Shown here: positions 1 through 8,057 of the stretch, piece after piece
How the letters are laid out: the number at the start of each line of letters is the position of its first letter
Position numbering within the stretch: position 1 is the first letter of the stretch
Assembly: GCF_046719765.1 (NCBI RefSeq)
Contig: NZ_JABEBY010000001.1
Span: forward strand, 124,001 to 188,000
Length of the DNA stretch: 64,000 nucleotides
From: Halonotius sp046719765
GTDB taxonomy: Archaea > Halobacteriota > Halobacteria > Halobacteriales > Haloferacaceae
Direction: 5' to 3'
Translations under genes and position numbers: made by a program
Notes under the pieces: generated by a model
The model's database searches: none
What the model saw: the letters and a program-made list of their open reading frames with translations, nothing else
Told to the model about the DNA's origin: nothing

Positions 1-678
1 ATCGAGGATCGCTCGCCGCGCGCCGGGAGCGGTCAACACCGCGAACTCGCCGGGCTCGTCGACAAGTTGTACGTCGTGGCCCCGGCCGATCTTCGAGCCA
101 ACGGCGTCCCGCAGGCCAGCAAGCGTTGATTTGAGAAACCGCTTTGGCTGTCGGAGCGACCGCCGGAGTTCCTGTCGGCCGTCAACGAATGGAGCTGTTG
201 CGATCACGCCAGCGATCCGGAACTCGTCGGCAGCGACCGAGAGGACATGGCCGCCTGAAAACGAGTACCCCCAGAGGACGAGCCGGTTGCTGTCGACGGC
301 GTCGGTGTCGATCATCGCCTCAATTGCGGCCTCGTAATCAGCGATCTGTTTCTCTGGCTCGGCGAGTTGCCGAGGCTCACCCTCGCTGTCGCCGTGATGT
401 CGGAAGTCGAAAACGAACGCGGCGAAGCCGCCGGTCGCGAATCGCTCGGCAACCGCCGGGAGGACGAAGGATCGCCACATGCCGAGGCCGGGTGCCATCA
501 CCACGACCGGTGGCGTGTCGATGTCGGCAGGGAGATACAGCGTCCCCACGCAGGTCTCACCGTCGCTGTCGAACTCGATGGTGCGGGTCGAGTAGGTCTC
601 CGGCGTCGGGCGGCGAAGCGTCTGCTGGGCTCGTGCGTTCGGGCGGCGACGGCCACGAGGGCGAGCTGATTCGCTCAT
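1..678 (-). CDS. alpha/beta hydrolase, partial (C-terminus beyond window)
   Basis: Reading the reverse strand from the ATG at 676-678 gives 226 codons with no stop before the window edge, so the C-terminal part is missing. The protein has a basic Arg-rich N-terminus, then an alpha/beta-hydrolase core: a strand ending in MAPGLG near residue 61 (oxyanion region), FDFRHHGDSEG near 90-100, and a nucleophile elbow GYSFSGG at 137-143 with Ser139 as the likely nucleophile. The elbow reads G-x-S-x-S rather than the usual G-x-S-x-G. The catalytic acid and His should lie beyond or near the edge. Fold is clear; substrate is unknown. Confidence 0.8.
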   Translation of the reverse strand, partial: MSESARPRGRRRPNARAQQTLRRPTPETYSTRTIEFDSDGETCVGTLYLPADIDTPPVVVMAPGLGMWRSFVLPAVAERFATGGFAAFVFDFRHHGDSEGEPRQLAEPEKQIADYEAAIEAMIDTDAVDSNRLVLWGYSFSGGHVLSVAADEFRIAGVIATAPFVDGRQELRRSLRQPKRFLKSTLAGLRDAVGSKIGRGHDVQLVDEPGEFAVLTAPGARRAILD

Positions 679-868
679 GGGGCCTCCGAAGTGGGTGTCG
701 CTGCGTTGATCATACAGTTCCTCTGTCGGCTGGGAACTAAACCGTTGACCTGCCGGTTCGGGTGGGAGCGATTCGAGACAGTCGTTTGTGAGTGATCGGA
801 GAAAACCACCCATAAGCTCATAAGCCGGCTGATTTCAGCGTGGCTGACGCTCACCCGTGTTTCGGGGC

Positions 869-877
869 TTTTATACT
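869..877 (+). promoter_or_regulatory. box A (TATA-like) upstream of glycosyltransferase gene
   Basis: TTTTATACT lies about 39 bases before the ATG at 912, which would place transcription start roughly 12-15 bases before the start codon. It stands out against GC-rich surroundings. Inference from spacing only. Confidence 0.5.
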
Positions 878-911
878 GGATAGGAACAACGTGGTTGGAT
901 AGCATCCCGTT

Positions 912-2213
912 ATGAAAGCCGCCCTGAAAGCACAGCTCATGCGTGCGTTCGAAACCCTCGGATGGGCCGGCACCGCCCTCCTGTTGGTGGGTGTCGGCCT
1001 CTATCAGGGGATCCAACAGACAGTGCTTACCGTCGAGCTGCTGTGGCTCTCGCTTGAAGTCGTCTGGCTCGATGCCATCTCGGCCAGCCTCGTGTTTACT
1101 GGCTTCCTGCTCTTTACCGGACTCCTATTGATTCACGAAGTTGCGACACCCGCGAGTAACGTGACTGAGATCACTGACGGCCCCACGCTGACGGCCATCA
1201 TCCCGGTGTACCGCGACGGCAGCGTCCTCGGCCGCAGCGTCGAGAGCCTCCGGGAGTCGAGCTACGAGAACCTCGAGATCGTTGTCGCCTGCGAACCTGA
1301 CGACGAGGCGACGATCACGACCGCCGAATCCATGACCGACGATGTCGTGTCAGTCATGATCAACGAGTATCCGGGCTCGAAAGCCGGCGCGATTCAGACG
1401 GTCGTCGAGCGATCCGCAAGCGACGCATTCGCCGTCTTCGACGCCGACGAGATCGTTGACGAGTCGTTCCTCGCCAGCGGGATGGGCGCGCTCCACGTCG
1501 AGGGCTACGACGTGTTTCAGGGTCGCCGTATCCCCGAGCCGACCGGGCTCGTCGAGACGCTGGCGTACTGCGAGCGGGTCACGTTCCACGCCAGCTACAA
1601 GCTGGTCGAACTCACCGGATTCCGCAACTGCCGGAGCTCCTCGACCGTTTTCACCAGAGACGCCTACGAGACGGTCGGCGGCTACGACGACCTGCTGACC
1701 GAGGATTTGGCCTTTGCCCACAAATGCTATCGCCACGATCTGTCGGTTCGACAGGCCCGAAACTACACCAGTCTGATGGAAGCCCCGCATACGCTCGCGG
1801 ATTTCTGGGGCCAGCGCAAGCGGTGGCGGATCGGACAGGTCGAGGTGCTGCACGCGACGCTGACCGGACGGCTCACCGACGGGATCCGACACCGCCGCTG
1901 GATTTCGATGTCGCGGATGATCACGAGCATCGGCGGGAGCATCTTCCTGTTGGTGTTGCTCTCGAAGCTGTTCGTCCTAGTGTTGCTCAACGCCACACTG
2001 TACTACCTGCTGCCGATCGTCGCCACCGCGCTTGTCGCCGCCGGTGTCGGCTGGGCCGACTCACGGGCCGGCGATATCGGCTCTGTTGTCCCGATCGCGC
2101 TCGTCGCACCGCTGGTCTACCCGGTCTTCGGCGTGTTGATGCTCCGGTCGGTTCTGGAGTACGCCCTCAGCTGGGATGGCACGTGGTACCACGTCGAGAA
2201 GACGGGTGCCTGA
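912..2213 (+). CDS. membrane-anchored family 2 glycosyltransferase
   Basis: 433 residues. Two N-terminal hydrophobic segments (about 18-32 and 57-75) precede a GT-A catalytic domain starting at TLTAIIPVYRDG (about 92). The nucleotide-sugar/metal motif is DAD at 177-179, the acceptor/base motif TED at 263-265, and the processive-type QRKRW at 301-305. About three membrane segments follow to the C-terminus. This layout matches processive or polyprenyl-type GT2 enzymes acting at the cytoplasmic face of the membrane in polysaccharide or surface-glycan assembly; the sugar is not predictable. It starts a run of four plus-strand genes. The ATG at 912 agrees with the upstream box A. Confidence 0.85.
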   Translation: MKAALKAQLMRAFETLGWAGTALLLVGVGLYQGIQQTVLTVELLWLSLEVVWLDAISASLVFTGFLLFTGLLLIHEVATPASNVTEITDGPTLTAIIPVYRDGSVLGRSVESLRESSYENLEIVVACEPDDEATITTAESMTDDVVSVMINEYPGSKAGAIQTVVERSASDAFAVFDADEIVDESFLASGMGALHVEGYDVFQGRRIPEPTGLVETLAYCERVTFHASYKLVELTGFRNCRSSSTVFTRDAYETVGGYDDLLTEDLAFAHKCYRHDLSVRQARNYTSLMEAPHTLADFWGQRKRWRIGQVEVLHATLTGRLTDGIRHRRWISMSRMITSIGGSIFLLVLLSKLFVLVLLNATLYYLLPIVATALVAAGVGWADSRAGDIGSVVPIALVAPLVYPVFGVLMLRSVLEYALSWDGTWYHVEKTGA

Positions 2214-2257
2214 CCGGTATCCGCGTCACTTATTGAACTCGCCGACCCACCGCAGGT

Positions 2258-2965
2258 ATGTCCCGACTGCTGCGTGACCGGCAGTCCCTCCCCGCCCGTG
2301 ATGACCTGCCGTGGTGGCTGTCGCCGGTGCCAACGACGCTGGAGAACCTCGGCTTCCGGCTCGTCTGGCTCGTCGTCGCCATCAACCTCGCGGGCACCGC
2401 CTTCGGATTTTGGTACTACCGGGCGCAGTTCGCCGCGACGCCAGCCGAGATGTGGCTGTTCGTCCCCGACAGCCCGATGGCGACGCTGTTTATCGCCGGC
2501 GCGTTCGCGCTGTGGGCACTCGGACGGCAACACGATACGCTGACCGCGTTGGCCTTCTTTGGGAATATCAAACTCGGGCTCTGGACGCCGTGGGTGCTCG
2601 TTGTCTTCGCCGAGGAGTTCCTTGCGTTCACTCCACTGCCGCTGTATGCGTTTCTCCTTGTGAGCCATCTTGCCATGGTCGTCCAAGCGTTTGTGCTCCA
2701 CCGAATAACCGACTTCCCGGTTCGGGCGGTCGGCCTTGCGGTGTTGTGGTATACGGTCGATCTCACGGTTGATTACTTTATTCCGATTATCGGCGAGCCG
2801 CATCACACAGTGATCCCGCTGGCCCGCGAGACGCCGGTCGCGCTGGAAGCGACAGCGTTCCAGCTGGCGGCGTGGGGGGCAGTTGTCCTGACCATTATCC
2901 CGCTGTTTTGGGCGTTGGCAACGCGGGTGCGGAAGCACAACAGCGAGCGGCCACGCGATAGCTAA
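2258..2965 (+). CDS. DUF1405-family multi-pass membrane protein
   Basis: 235 residues with about six hydrophobic segments after a short charged N-terminus, and polar signature stretches such as FGNIKLGLWTPWV and VDLTVDYFIP between helices. This pattern matches the DUF1405 membrane family found in haloarchaea and Bacillus (YpjA-like), whose function is unknown. It begins 44 bases after the glycosyltransferase and may be co-transcribed with it, but the FAD gene downstream has its own box A. The family assignment is from recalled sequence character, not a search. Confidence 0.65.
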   Translation: MSRLLRDRQSLPARDDLPWWLSPVPTTLENLGFRLVWLVVAINLAGTAFGFWYYRAQFAATPAEMWLFVPDSPMATLFIAGAFALWALGRQHDTLTALAFFGNIKLGLWTPWVLVVFAEEFLAFTPLPLYAFLLVSHLAMVVQAFVLHRITDFPVRAVGLAVLWYTVDLTVDYFIPIIGEPHHTVIPLARETPVALEATAFQLAAWGAVVLTIIPLFWALATRVRKHNSERPRDS

Positions 2966-2982
2966 CCGAGCGGCGACGAGAG

Positions 2983-2990
2983 GTTTTACC
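2983..2990 (+). promoter_or_regulatory. box A upstream of FAD oxidoreductase
   Basis: GTTTTACC centred about 27 bases before the ATG at 3013, the spacing expected for a leaderless haloarchaeal transcript. Confidence 0.45.
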
Positions 2991-3012
2991 GGCTGGCACG
3001 CCACCGATCAGT

Positions 3013-4068
3013 ATGTCCACAGACGACGAGAATCGACTCTGTATCGTGGGTGCCGGACTCGCCGCAGCGGGGATGGCCGACGCGCTCAGCGACAAGCCGG
3101 TGTCGGTCACGGTGCTCGAAAAGAGCCGCGGCGTCGGCGGCCGCGCGGCCACCCGCCGCCGCAACGGCTGTCGGTACGACCATGGCGCGAACTACATCAA
3201 AGACAGCGACGAGCGAACCCGCGAGCTGTTGGAGTCGCTCGGCACAGACGGTCTCGTCGATATCGACGCGCCGGTGTGGCCCTTCGATTCCGACGGCACG
3301 ATCTCCGAAAGCGAGCGGCCGGAGGCCCACAAATGGACGTGGGAGGCCGGCATCACCCAACTCGCAAAGCGGTTGTTCGGGCGGACTGACGCTGAGATCC
3401 GAAAGGAAACCCGTGTCGACGCGCTTCGAGAAGAACCAGCAGGCTGGACACTCAGTGATACAGACGGGACAACACACGGCCCCTTTGACGCGGTCGTGTT
3501 GACACCGCCAGCCCCCCAGACGGCCGATCTCCTCCGGGCGACGGAACTTATCGACGGCGACGGCGATCTCGCTGCGGCCACCGACGCCGTCGATCAGGTA
3601 CCGTATCGGACAATTCGGTCGCTCCTGTTGCACTACCCCTTCGAGATCGACCGCCCCTACTATGCGCTGGTCAACAACGACCGCGACCACGACATCGGCT
3701 GGCTGGCACGGGAATCCTGCAAGCCCGGCCACATACCGACTGGTGAGGAACTACTGGTCGTCCAGATGGCTCCCGACTGGTCGACAGCAAACTACGATAT
3801 GCCGCTCGACGACGCCGCAACTGAGATTGCTGCGAAGGCCGCTCAGCTGCTCGATGATGACCGCCTCACGGAGCCGGACTGGGTCGACGATCAGGGGTGG
3901 CGGTACGCACTCCCGGATGCTGGCGTCGACGGCGAGGCCATCGAGCCGCTGGAAGCACACGGCCTCTACGTCGCCGGCGACTGGGTTGTCGGCGAGCCAC
4001 GGGCCCACGAAGCCCTGTGGTGTGGGGTCGACGTTGGCGAACGACTCGCGGCGGCGTTATTCGACTAG
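3013..4068 (+). CDS. FAD-dependent oxidoreductase, renalase/amine-oxidase-like
   Basis: 351 residues. The N-terminal dinucleotide-binding motif CIVGAGLAAAGMADAL (about 9-24) is followed by the acidic strand end VTVLEKS and the GVGGRAATRR stretch typical of amine-oxidase/renalase-like flavoproteins. A C-terminal second FAD motif, GLYVAGDWVVGEPRAHEAL, closes the flavin site. The protein is cytoplasmic with no signal peptide. Families of this layout oxidise amines, carotenoid-like substrates or nicotinamide adducts, and the substrate cannot be told here. It sits between a membrane protein and a PHP phosphoesterase, without obvious pathway context. Confidence 0.8.
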   Translation: MSTDDENRLCIVGAGLAAAGMADALSDKPVSVTVLEKSRGVGGRAATRRRNGCRYDHGANYIKDSDERTRELLESLGTDGLVDIDAPVWPFDSDGTISESERPEAHKWTWEAGITQLAKRLFGRTDAEIRKETRVDALREEPAGWTLSDTDGTTHGPFDAVVLTPPAPQTADLLRATELIDGDGDLAAATDAVDQVPYRTIRSLLLHYPFEIDRPYYALVNNDRDHDIGWLARESCKPGHIPTGEELLVVQMAPDWSTANYDMPLDDAATEIAAKAAQLLDDDRLTEPDWVDDQGWRYALPDAGVDGEAIEPLEAHGLYVAGDWVVGEPRAHEALWCGVDVGERLAAALFD

Positions 4069-4110
4069 CGAGTACAGAGCTTTTTGTCCGTGTAGGGCAT
4101 CGTGATTTGT

Positions 4111-4914
4111 ATGGCAACCCTCCAGATCGATTTCCATGTTCACTCGGAGGGCTCCTACGATGGCCACGAGCCGGTCGAGCTTATCCTCGAACACGCCGCC
4201 GATATCGATCTCGACGCCGTCGTCATCACCGACCACGACGTGATCCACGAATCCAAGCGTGCAGCCGATCTCGCTGCCGACTACGGCCTCATTGGGATTC
4301 CCGGCGTTGAGGTTTCGACCGCCCACGGCCACCTGCTTGCGATCGGTGTCGACGAGATGCCACCACGCCGTGCCCCTTACGAGGAGACGGTCGCCTGGAT
4401 CCGCGACCACGGCGGCGTCGCCATCGTCCCCCACCCATTCCAGCGCACCCGCCACGGCGTCCGCAAGAAGAACATCCCCGATGTCGATGCGATCGAGACG
4501 TTCAACGCCTGGCTGTTTACGGGCTACAAAAATCAGCGCGCCCGGCGGTACGCCGAGGCCTACGGCTATCCGACGGTCGCCGCCAGCGACGCTCACACGC
4601 TGCCGTACGTCGGCCGCGCATACACCGAGATCACGATCCCGGGGGTCGACCGCCAGGCGGTCAGAAGCGAGGACGTGCTGACGGCGATCCGCGAGGGTTC
4701 GACGGCGGTACAGGGACGACGTGCGCCCGTGCCGATGGCGGCCAGACACTACGCGATCGGCGCGGCGCGAAAAAGCGGCTACTACGCGAAGGTTGGGACG
4801 CTACAGACGGCCTCCTATGCCAGATTCGGGACGCTCAAAAGCGGGTCGCTGCTCAAAACGGGGCTTGAAAAGGGAACGATCGGCCTTAAAAACCTCGTCG
4901 CAGCACTCCGGTAA
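4111..4914 (+). CDS. PHP-domain metal-dependent phosphoesterase
   Basis: 267 residues from the ATG at 4111; a GTG at 4102 would add three residues but is less likely. Metal ligands are in the usual order: HVH at 9-11, TDHD at 41-44, GVEVS near 66, PHP near 108 with a following H, and SDAH near 157. This is a single PHP domain (polymerase and histidinol phosphatase type), a trinuclear metal phosphoesterase. A basic and Gly/Tyr-rich C-terminal tail with repeated KSG/KTG steps (about 222-260) follows and is unusual for the family. Substrate unknown; small-molecule phosphates or nucleotides are typical. Confidence 0.82.
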   Translation: MATLQIDFHVHSEGSYDGHEPVELILEHAADIDLDAVVITDHDVIHESKRAADLAADYGLIGIPGVEVSTAHGHLLAIGVDEMPPRRAPYEETVAWIRDHGGVAIVPHPFQRTRHGVRKKNIPDVDAIETFNAWLFTGYKNQRARRYAEAYGYPTVAASDAHTLPYVGRAYTEITIPGVDRQAVRSEDVLTAIREGSTAVQGRRAPVPMAARHYAIGAARKSGYYAKVGTLQTASYARFGTLKSGSLLKTGLEKGTIGLKNLVAALR

Positions 4915-4925
4915 CTGGCGGGAAG

Positions 4926-5300
4926 CTACCGTGTTACCGGGAAATCAAGCACATCGTCGAACTCCTCGCGGAGCGCTTCGGTGTCGACCGGTTTTGTCAC
5001 GTAGCCGTCGGCACCGGCACGGGCGGCCTCCCGCATCTTTTCATTCTGTGAGACGCTGGTGACCATCACGATGGTTGTCTCCGGAGAACGAGATTTGATC
5101 CGCCGGAGCGATTCGATCCCGTTGAGCTTCGGCATCATGATATCCATCGTGATGACATCCGGTCGCTTGGCTTCGAACACCTCGATGGCCTCCTTCCCGT
5201 TTTCAGCCGTGCCCACGACATCGAACCAGTTGCCGATCGTGTTCGAAACGATGTTCCGCTGGAACGAGGAGTCGTCGACGACGATCGCCCGCTGGGTCAT
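4926..5300 (-). CDS. cheY: CheY-type single-domain response regulator
   Basis: 124 residues, only a receiver domain. Acidic pocket D9-D10, phospho-acceptor D53 in MDIMMPKLNG, switch residues T81-S82, and the conserved K103 in YVTKP are all present. In haloarchaea CheY-P couples chemoreceptor kinase CheA to the archaellum through CheF. A CheF-like gene lies far away at 43666, and no cheA, cheB, cheR or archaellum genes are in the window, so this could be the chemotaxis CheY or another stand-alone receiver. The start is supported by a strong box A 25 bases upstream. Confidence 0.85.
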   Translation of the reverse strand: MTQRAIVVDDSSFQRNIVSNTIGNWFDVVGTAENGKEAIEVFEAKRPDVITMDIMMPKLNGIESLRRIKSRSPETTIVMVTSVSQNEKMREAARAGADGYVTKPVDTEALREEFDDVLDFPVTR

Positions 5301-5321
5301 AGCAACACGTTACCAGGTGAG

Positions 5322-5328
5322 TATATAA
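5322..5328 (-). promoter_or_regulatory. box A for cheY
   Basis: On the minus strand the sequence reads ATTATATAC, about 25 bases before the cheY ATG (5300). This spacing predicts an essentially leaderless transcript. Confidence 0.65.
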
Positions 5329-5391
5329 TGGTTGCTCATCATGGTACCGGGTGCGATCAGTAACGGTCTGCAGCCGCCGAGATGGTGCAGG

Positions 5392-5862
5392 TCACTCCCG
5401 CGGAGACACTGAGAGTGTCGTGAGGTCGACACGCCAGCCGCGGAGAAACCGCCCCAGCACCCACAGTCCAGCACCAAACGAGATGAGGTACAGATACCAC
5501 AGCTCCCAGGCGGCTTGCAGAAGGGTACGCTCGACGGCGATCCGATCAGCTGACCGCAACGTCCCGTGGGCACCAACCGCGGTTCCGATGGTTGCGTCAG
5601 CAACCTGTTTGCCGGTGAGCGTGAACCGAACCGGCTCGCCACGGGGTTCGGTTTCGATGATGACCGGGTCGGTTGCAACCACGGTTCCCCACACCGTTAC
5701 GGCGTCGCCGGCGGCTACATCACCGTCGATGGCGATGGCTTCAGGGCCGGGATATCGCCCGTCTGCCGCATTTGGCGCGAGTGTGCCATGCCACACTGAG
5801 AGGCCGGCCAACAGCCCAACAAGGAGTGCAACAGCGAGCAGTCGGCGGCCGCGGGGCGTCAT
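5392..5862 (-). CDS. uncharacterised membrane-anchored OB-like protein
   Basis: 156 residues. A basic start (MTPRGRR) and hydrophobic segment (about 8-22) act as signal anchor. A beta-rich central domain (about 40-110) with GDVAAGDAVTVWGTVVATDP resembles small OB-fold domains. A second hydrophobic helix lies at about 122-140, and the tail WRVDLTTLSVSPRE is probably cytosolic. The middle domain should face outside. I do not recognise the family. The next feature on the right is a degenerate copy of the tRNA-His 3' end, so this gene marks the edge of the conserved backbone. Confidence 0.6.
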   Translation of the reverse strand: MTPRGRRLLAVALLVGLLAGLSVWHGTLAPNAADGRYPGPEAIAIDGDVAAGDAVTVWGTVVATDPVIIETEPRGEPVRFTLTGKQVADATIGTAVGAHGTLRSADRIAVERTLLQAAWELWYLYLISFGAGLWVLGRFLRGWRVDLTTLSVSPRE

Positions 5863-5920
5863 TGGATCAGTATGTCGATAGTAGGCTGAAAGCTATTGGG
5901 ATCACGGGATGGCACAGAGA

Positions 5921-5943
5921 GAGTCAGAGGCGAGAATCGAACC
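5921..5943. repeat. degenerate copy of tRNA-His 3' end (att-like, outer edge of islet)
   Basis: The plus strand carries GGCGAGAATCGAACC (5929-5943) preceded by partly matching bases. Aligned with 8035-8057 at the end of tRNA-His, 19 of 23 positions agree by hand count. No anticodon arm follows, so it is not a tRNA gene. Position and orientation suit an old attachment site bounding the AbiE module, but the match is short and could derive from another tRNA T arm. Confidence 0.45.
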
Positions 5944-5993
5944 TTCCGAGAACAAGTACGAAAACACCTGTAACCAAATGACGCCCGAGTTCT

Positions 5994-6776
5994 TCATCGG
6001 AGCTTCTGAAGGTAGTCGGTGATCTGGTTGATAACTGTGTCAAAGTCTGGTTTGTCAGTGACAAGCCTGTCGAGTGCTTTGTTCCAGTACTGTCGTACGT
6101 CTTCGATGTCTTCAGGCGGTACTCCGTTTCCAAGGTCGAGTTGAACGTTTTGTTGCTCGGCTTTGGTTTTGAGGGCAGCTGCTATCTCTTCTTCAGCGAA
6201 TTCTCGCTGATTCAGCAACCGGTAGATATCGTAGTAGTCTCGTGCACGGGCACGTTGGTATAAGCTTCGAAGCTTCTCTACCAGTATTTCCTCAACCGAG
6301 TATGCTTGAAGCTTGAACTCGGGAACATCTTCGAAGTCATGCGTATGAGTAGTCGAAGTGAAAAACATGGATTCGTCCAAGGTGAGATCTAACTGTGTCG
6401 TGTTTTTGTGCCCGAGAACCGCTTCGTACTGGATGTCCACTTGGATGTACTCGGGTGGGTCGCCAGCAGTGTAGAAGTTCGTGATCTCAAACTCGATCCC
6501 GGATTCGGACTCAGCCTTGTCCAGTGCTTCCCTAAGCGTTGGCTTTACACTTGAAACTGGTTGTGTGGCAGTGAAATCTAAGTCTTCGGAAAACCGCCAG
6601 ACCTCGGGAAAATACAGTTTGCTGAGTGCAGTACCGCCTTTGAACACCAGTTCTTCACTGAGACTTGATTGGTAGATTGCGTAGAGAATCCATGAGTTGA
6701 CGTAGTTTTTCTCCGCAAGGCCTGCGGTAACACTGTCTTGACGTGCCAAGGTTCGAACCCGTGCATCTGAAATCAT
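5994..6776 (-). CDS. abiEii: AbiEii/AbiGii-family nucleotidyltransferase toxin
   Basis: 260 residues. The nucleotidyltransferase core is clear: FKGGTALSKLYF at about 45-56, RFSEDLDF at 61-68 (first two acidic ligands), a later acid in TQLDLTLDE near 130, and KLRSLYQRARARDYYDIY at about 168-185. This is the DUF1814/AbiEii pattern. Known family members transfer nucleotides to RNA, some blocking tRNA acceptor ends, and act as type IV toxins or abortive-infection effectors. The ATG overlaps the end of the abiEi-like gene by four bases, so translation is coupled. Base composition is lower in G+C than the backbone. Function as toxin here is inference. Confidence 0.88.
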   Translation of the reverse strand: MISDARVRTLARQDSVTAGLAEKNYVNSWILYAIYQSSLSEELVFKGGTALSKLYFPEVWRFSEDLDFTATQPVSSVKPTLREALDKAESESGIEFEITNFYTAGDPPEYIQVDIQYEAVLGHKNTTQLDLTLDESMFFTSTTHTHDFEDVPEFKLQAYSVEEILVEKLRSLYQRARARDYYDIYRLLNQREFAEEEIAAALKTKAEQQNVQLDLGNGVPPEDIEDVRQYWNKALDRLVTDKPDFDTVINQITDYLQKLR

Positions 6777-7609
6777 CGTCGTTCACCCGCCTCCAGCACT
6801 TCGTCCTCAGGGATATTCAGGAGAAGTCGGTACTTGCTGGAATAACTTCCTTCGTCCCCTCTTGTAGAATCAAGCTTAGAGTAACCCTTGGTAAACCCTT
6901 CCTCCAGCTCATCTCTACGAGGTAGATTAATATCGAAGCGGTCTGTGAGGTAAACGAGGCGTTTGATCGCCGCTCCATTCCCTATTTCAAGCAAGTGGGC
7001 AGATACCACTTCCCAGTCGATACTTCTCTGTTCGGCTCTGGACACCGCCTTAGCAAGCTCAGTAATCCCACCGCAGTATTCAGGATGGTCAGCACAGTCA
7101 ACCAACGTCTTCTCTACTGTAGCCACGTTTACCGGTTTCTGGGTGTTGATCAATTTTGTTCCATACCCGAAGAACTTGTCTTCCGGCAGAGTAACGAACT
7201 TGTATTCAACATTGTGGATTTCCTGAGTTGGAACCCGACTCGTCGTGGCTGCATACACTGTCAACGGAACCTGTTCTGTTAGATTGTGGTGGTTGAGTGC
7301 CGTCCAGTAACCGATATACATCTCGTCAGCAAGGTGAGAAGAAATAATATACTCATGCTCGGTGTACTTAGCTTTCTCACCGGCTTCTAAAGGAACAATG
7401 AGGTAGACACCGCGTTTCAATCTGTCCAGCCACTTCTTGTTCGCCAAATTGTAGGCGATCTTCTTAGCCTTCTCACTGGATACATCCAACACCTCCTCAA
7501 TATCTGCTATCGTGATAACGGTCTTATTCTTCGCAGCTAACCGAGTCAACGCCAACGCCTCTCGCTTCGACAAACCACTCTTTATACTTTCTTCACTATT
7601 AGTACTCAT
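6773..7609 (-). CDS. abiEi: AbiEi-type antitoxin / transcriptional repressor
   Basis: 278 residues. The N-terminal third (about 14-75) is a winged-helix region with TIADIEEVLDVSSEKAKKIAYNLANKKWLDRLKRGVYLI split over helix, recognition helix and wing. The C-terminal part resembles the AbiEi_C domain (YIGYWTALNHHNLTEQ; VEKTLVDCADHPEYCGG). Known AbiEi proteins repress their own operon and neutralise AbiEii without direct contact. It is first in the pair and preceded by an AT-rich box A. The line at 7021-7080 holds 31/60 G+C by hand count, well below the backbone, which suggests horizontal acquisition. Confidence 0.85.
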   Translation of the reverse strand: MSTNSEESIKSGLSKREALALTRLAAKNKTVITIADIEEVLDVSSEKAKKIAYNLANKKWLDRLKRGVYLIVPLEAGEKAKYTEHEYIISSHLADEMYIGYWTALNHHNLTEQVPLTVYAATTSRVPTQEIHNVEYKFVTLPEDKFFGYGTKLINTQKPVNVATVEKTLVDCADHPEYCGGITELAKAVSRAEQRSIDWEVVSAHLLEIGNGAAIKRLVYLTDRFDINLPRRDELEEGFTKGYSKLDSTRGDEGSYSSKYRLLLNIPEDEVLEAGERR

Positions 7610-7630
7610 ATCAAGTACTTCAACAACATA

Positions 7631-7640
7631 GAATATAATA
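7631..7640 (-). promoter_or_regulatory. box A for abiEi-abiEii operon
   Basis: Minus-strand TATTATATTC is centred about 27 bases before the abiEi ATG (7609), suiting a leaderless start. A second AT patch (TTTTTAAACAG, minus strand, around 7645-7655) lies further up. Confidence 0.6.
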
Positions 7641-7672
7641 TTGGCTGTTTAAAAACCTATCTCCGAATTCCT

Positions 7673-7784
7673 GATTCTCTTTTGTTTGAACTTCTCCTCA
7701 CAGTGTTCTATTCGCGGTGCTCTAACGGAGCACACGCTCACAAGGAGAGAAGTTCGGAGAAGGTTCAGGGGCGAGAATCGAACC
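7673..7784. repeat. hairpin-bearing direct repeat, copy 1 (ends in tRNA-His 3' sequence)
   Basis: 112 bases, largely the same as 7945-8057. It contains an inner stem GTGCTC (7717-7722) / GAGCAC (7728-7733), an outer inverted repeat GAACTTCTCC (7689-7698) / GGAGAAGGTTC (7756-7766) with one bulged base, and ends in a one-mismatch copy of the last 23 bases of tRNA-His (7762-7784). Confidence 0.75.
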
Positions 7785-7880
7785 GAAGCCAGACGTGCTC
7801 GCTGACGCTGCGCGCGACTGGCAGGGTTCGATCTCTTCAGATGGACTTGTAGCTCCTCGCGTAAGTGCTCGGAGCAAAAA

Positions 7881-7903
7881 GGTCCAGGGGCGAGAATCGA
7901 ACC
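7881..7903. repeat. exact 23-base copy of tRNA-His 3' end (att-like)
   Basis: Identical to 8035-8057, the 3' terminus of the tRNA-His gene including T arm and acceptor strand, with no tRNA body behind it. This is what an integrase attachment site or a remnant of repeated integration at a tRNA 3' end looks like. No integrase gene is in the window. Confidence 0.65.
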
Positions 7904-7944
7904 TCAGTCGTTTCGCTCACTGCGTTCGCTTCACTCCCTGCTTC

Positions 7945-8057
7945 GATTCTCTTTTGCTTGACCTTCTCCTCACAGAAGTCTATTCGCGGTGCTCCCTGCG
8001 GAGCACACGCTCACAAGGAGAGAAGTTCGGAGAAGGTCCAGGGGCGAGAATCGAACC
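7945..8057. repeat. hairpin-bearing direct repeat, copy 2 (runs into intact tRNA-His)
   Basis: 113 bases matching copy 1 at 7673-7784 with scattered substitutions and one indel. Its inner stem is GTGCTCC (7989-7995) / GGAGCAC (8000-8006) with loop CTGC. Its outer stem is a perfect 10-base pair, GACCTTCTCC (7960-7969) / GGAGAAGGTC (8029-8038). The outer right arm includes the last bases of tRNA-His. Confidence 0.75.

Larger units (their letters stand above)
7610..8035. other. non-coding stretch between abiEi and tRNA-His, built of repeats
   Basis: These 426 bases hold no convincing gene. They contain the abiEi promoter, one 112-base unit (7673-7784), most of a second (7945-8057), a further tRNA-His 3'-end copy (7881-7903), and hairpins. 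ORFs through here are short and only read the tRNA-like repeats. A reversed, degenerate tRNA-3'-like string (TTCGATTCTC at 7943-7952) faces the copy at 7881-7903, giving a loose inverted arrangement. Confidence 0.7.

Noticed and set aside
5994..7609. AbiE pair as a housekeeping nucleotidyltransferase operon
   Set aside because: Family motifs, lower G+C, overlap of the pair and flanking tRNA-end copies all point to an accessory module.
7881..7903. Extra tRNA genes at the tRNA-like copies
   Set aside because: Only the T arm and acceptor end are present; no anticodon or D arm, so they are remnants or attachment-type sites.
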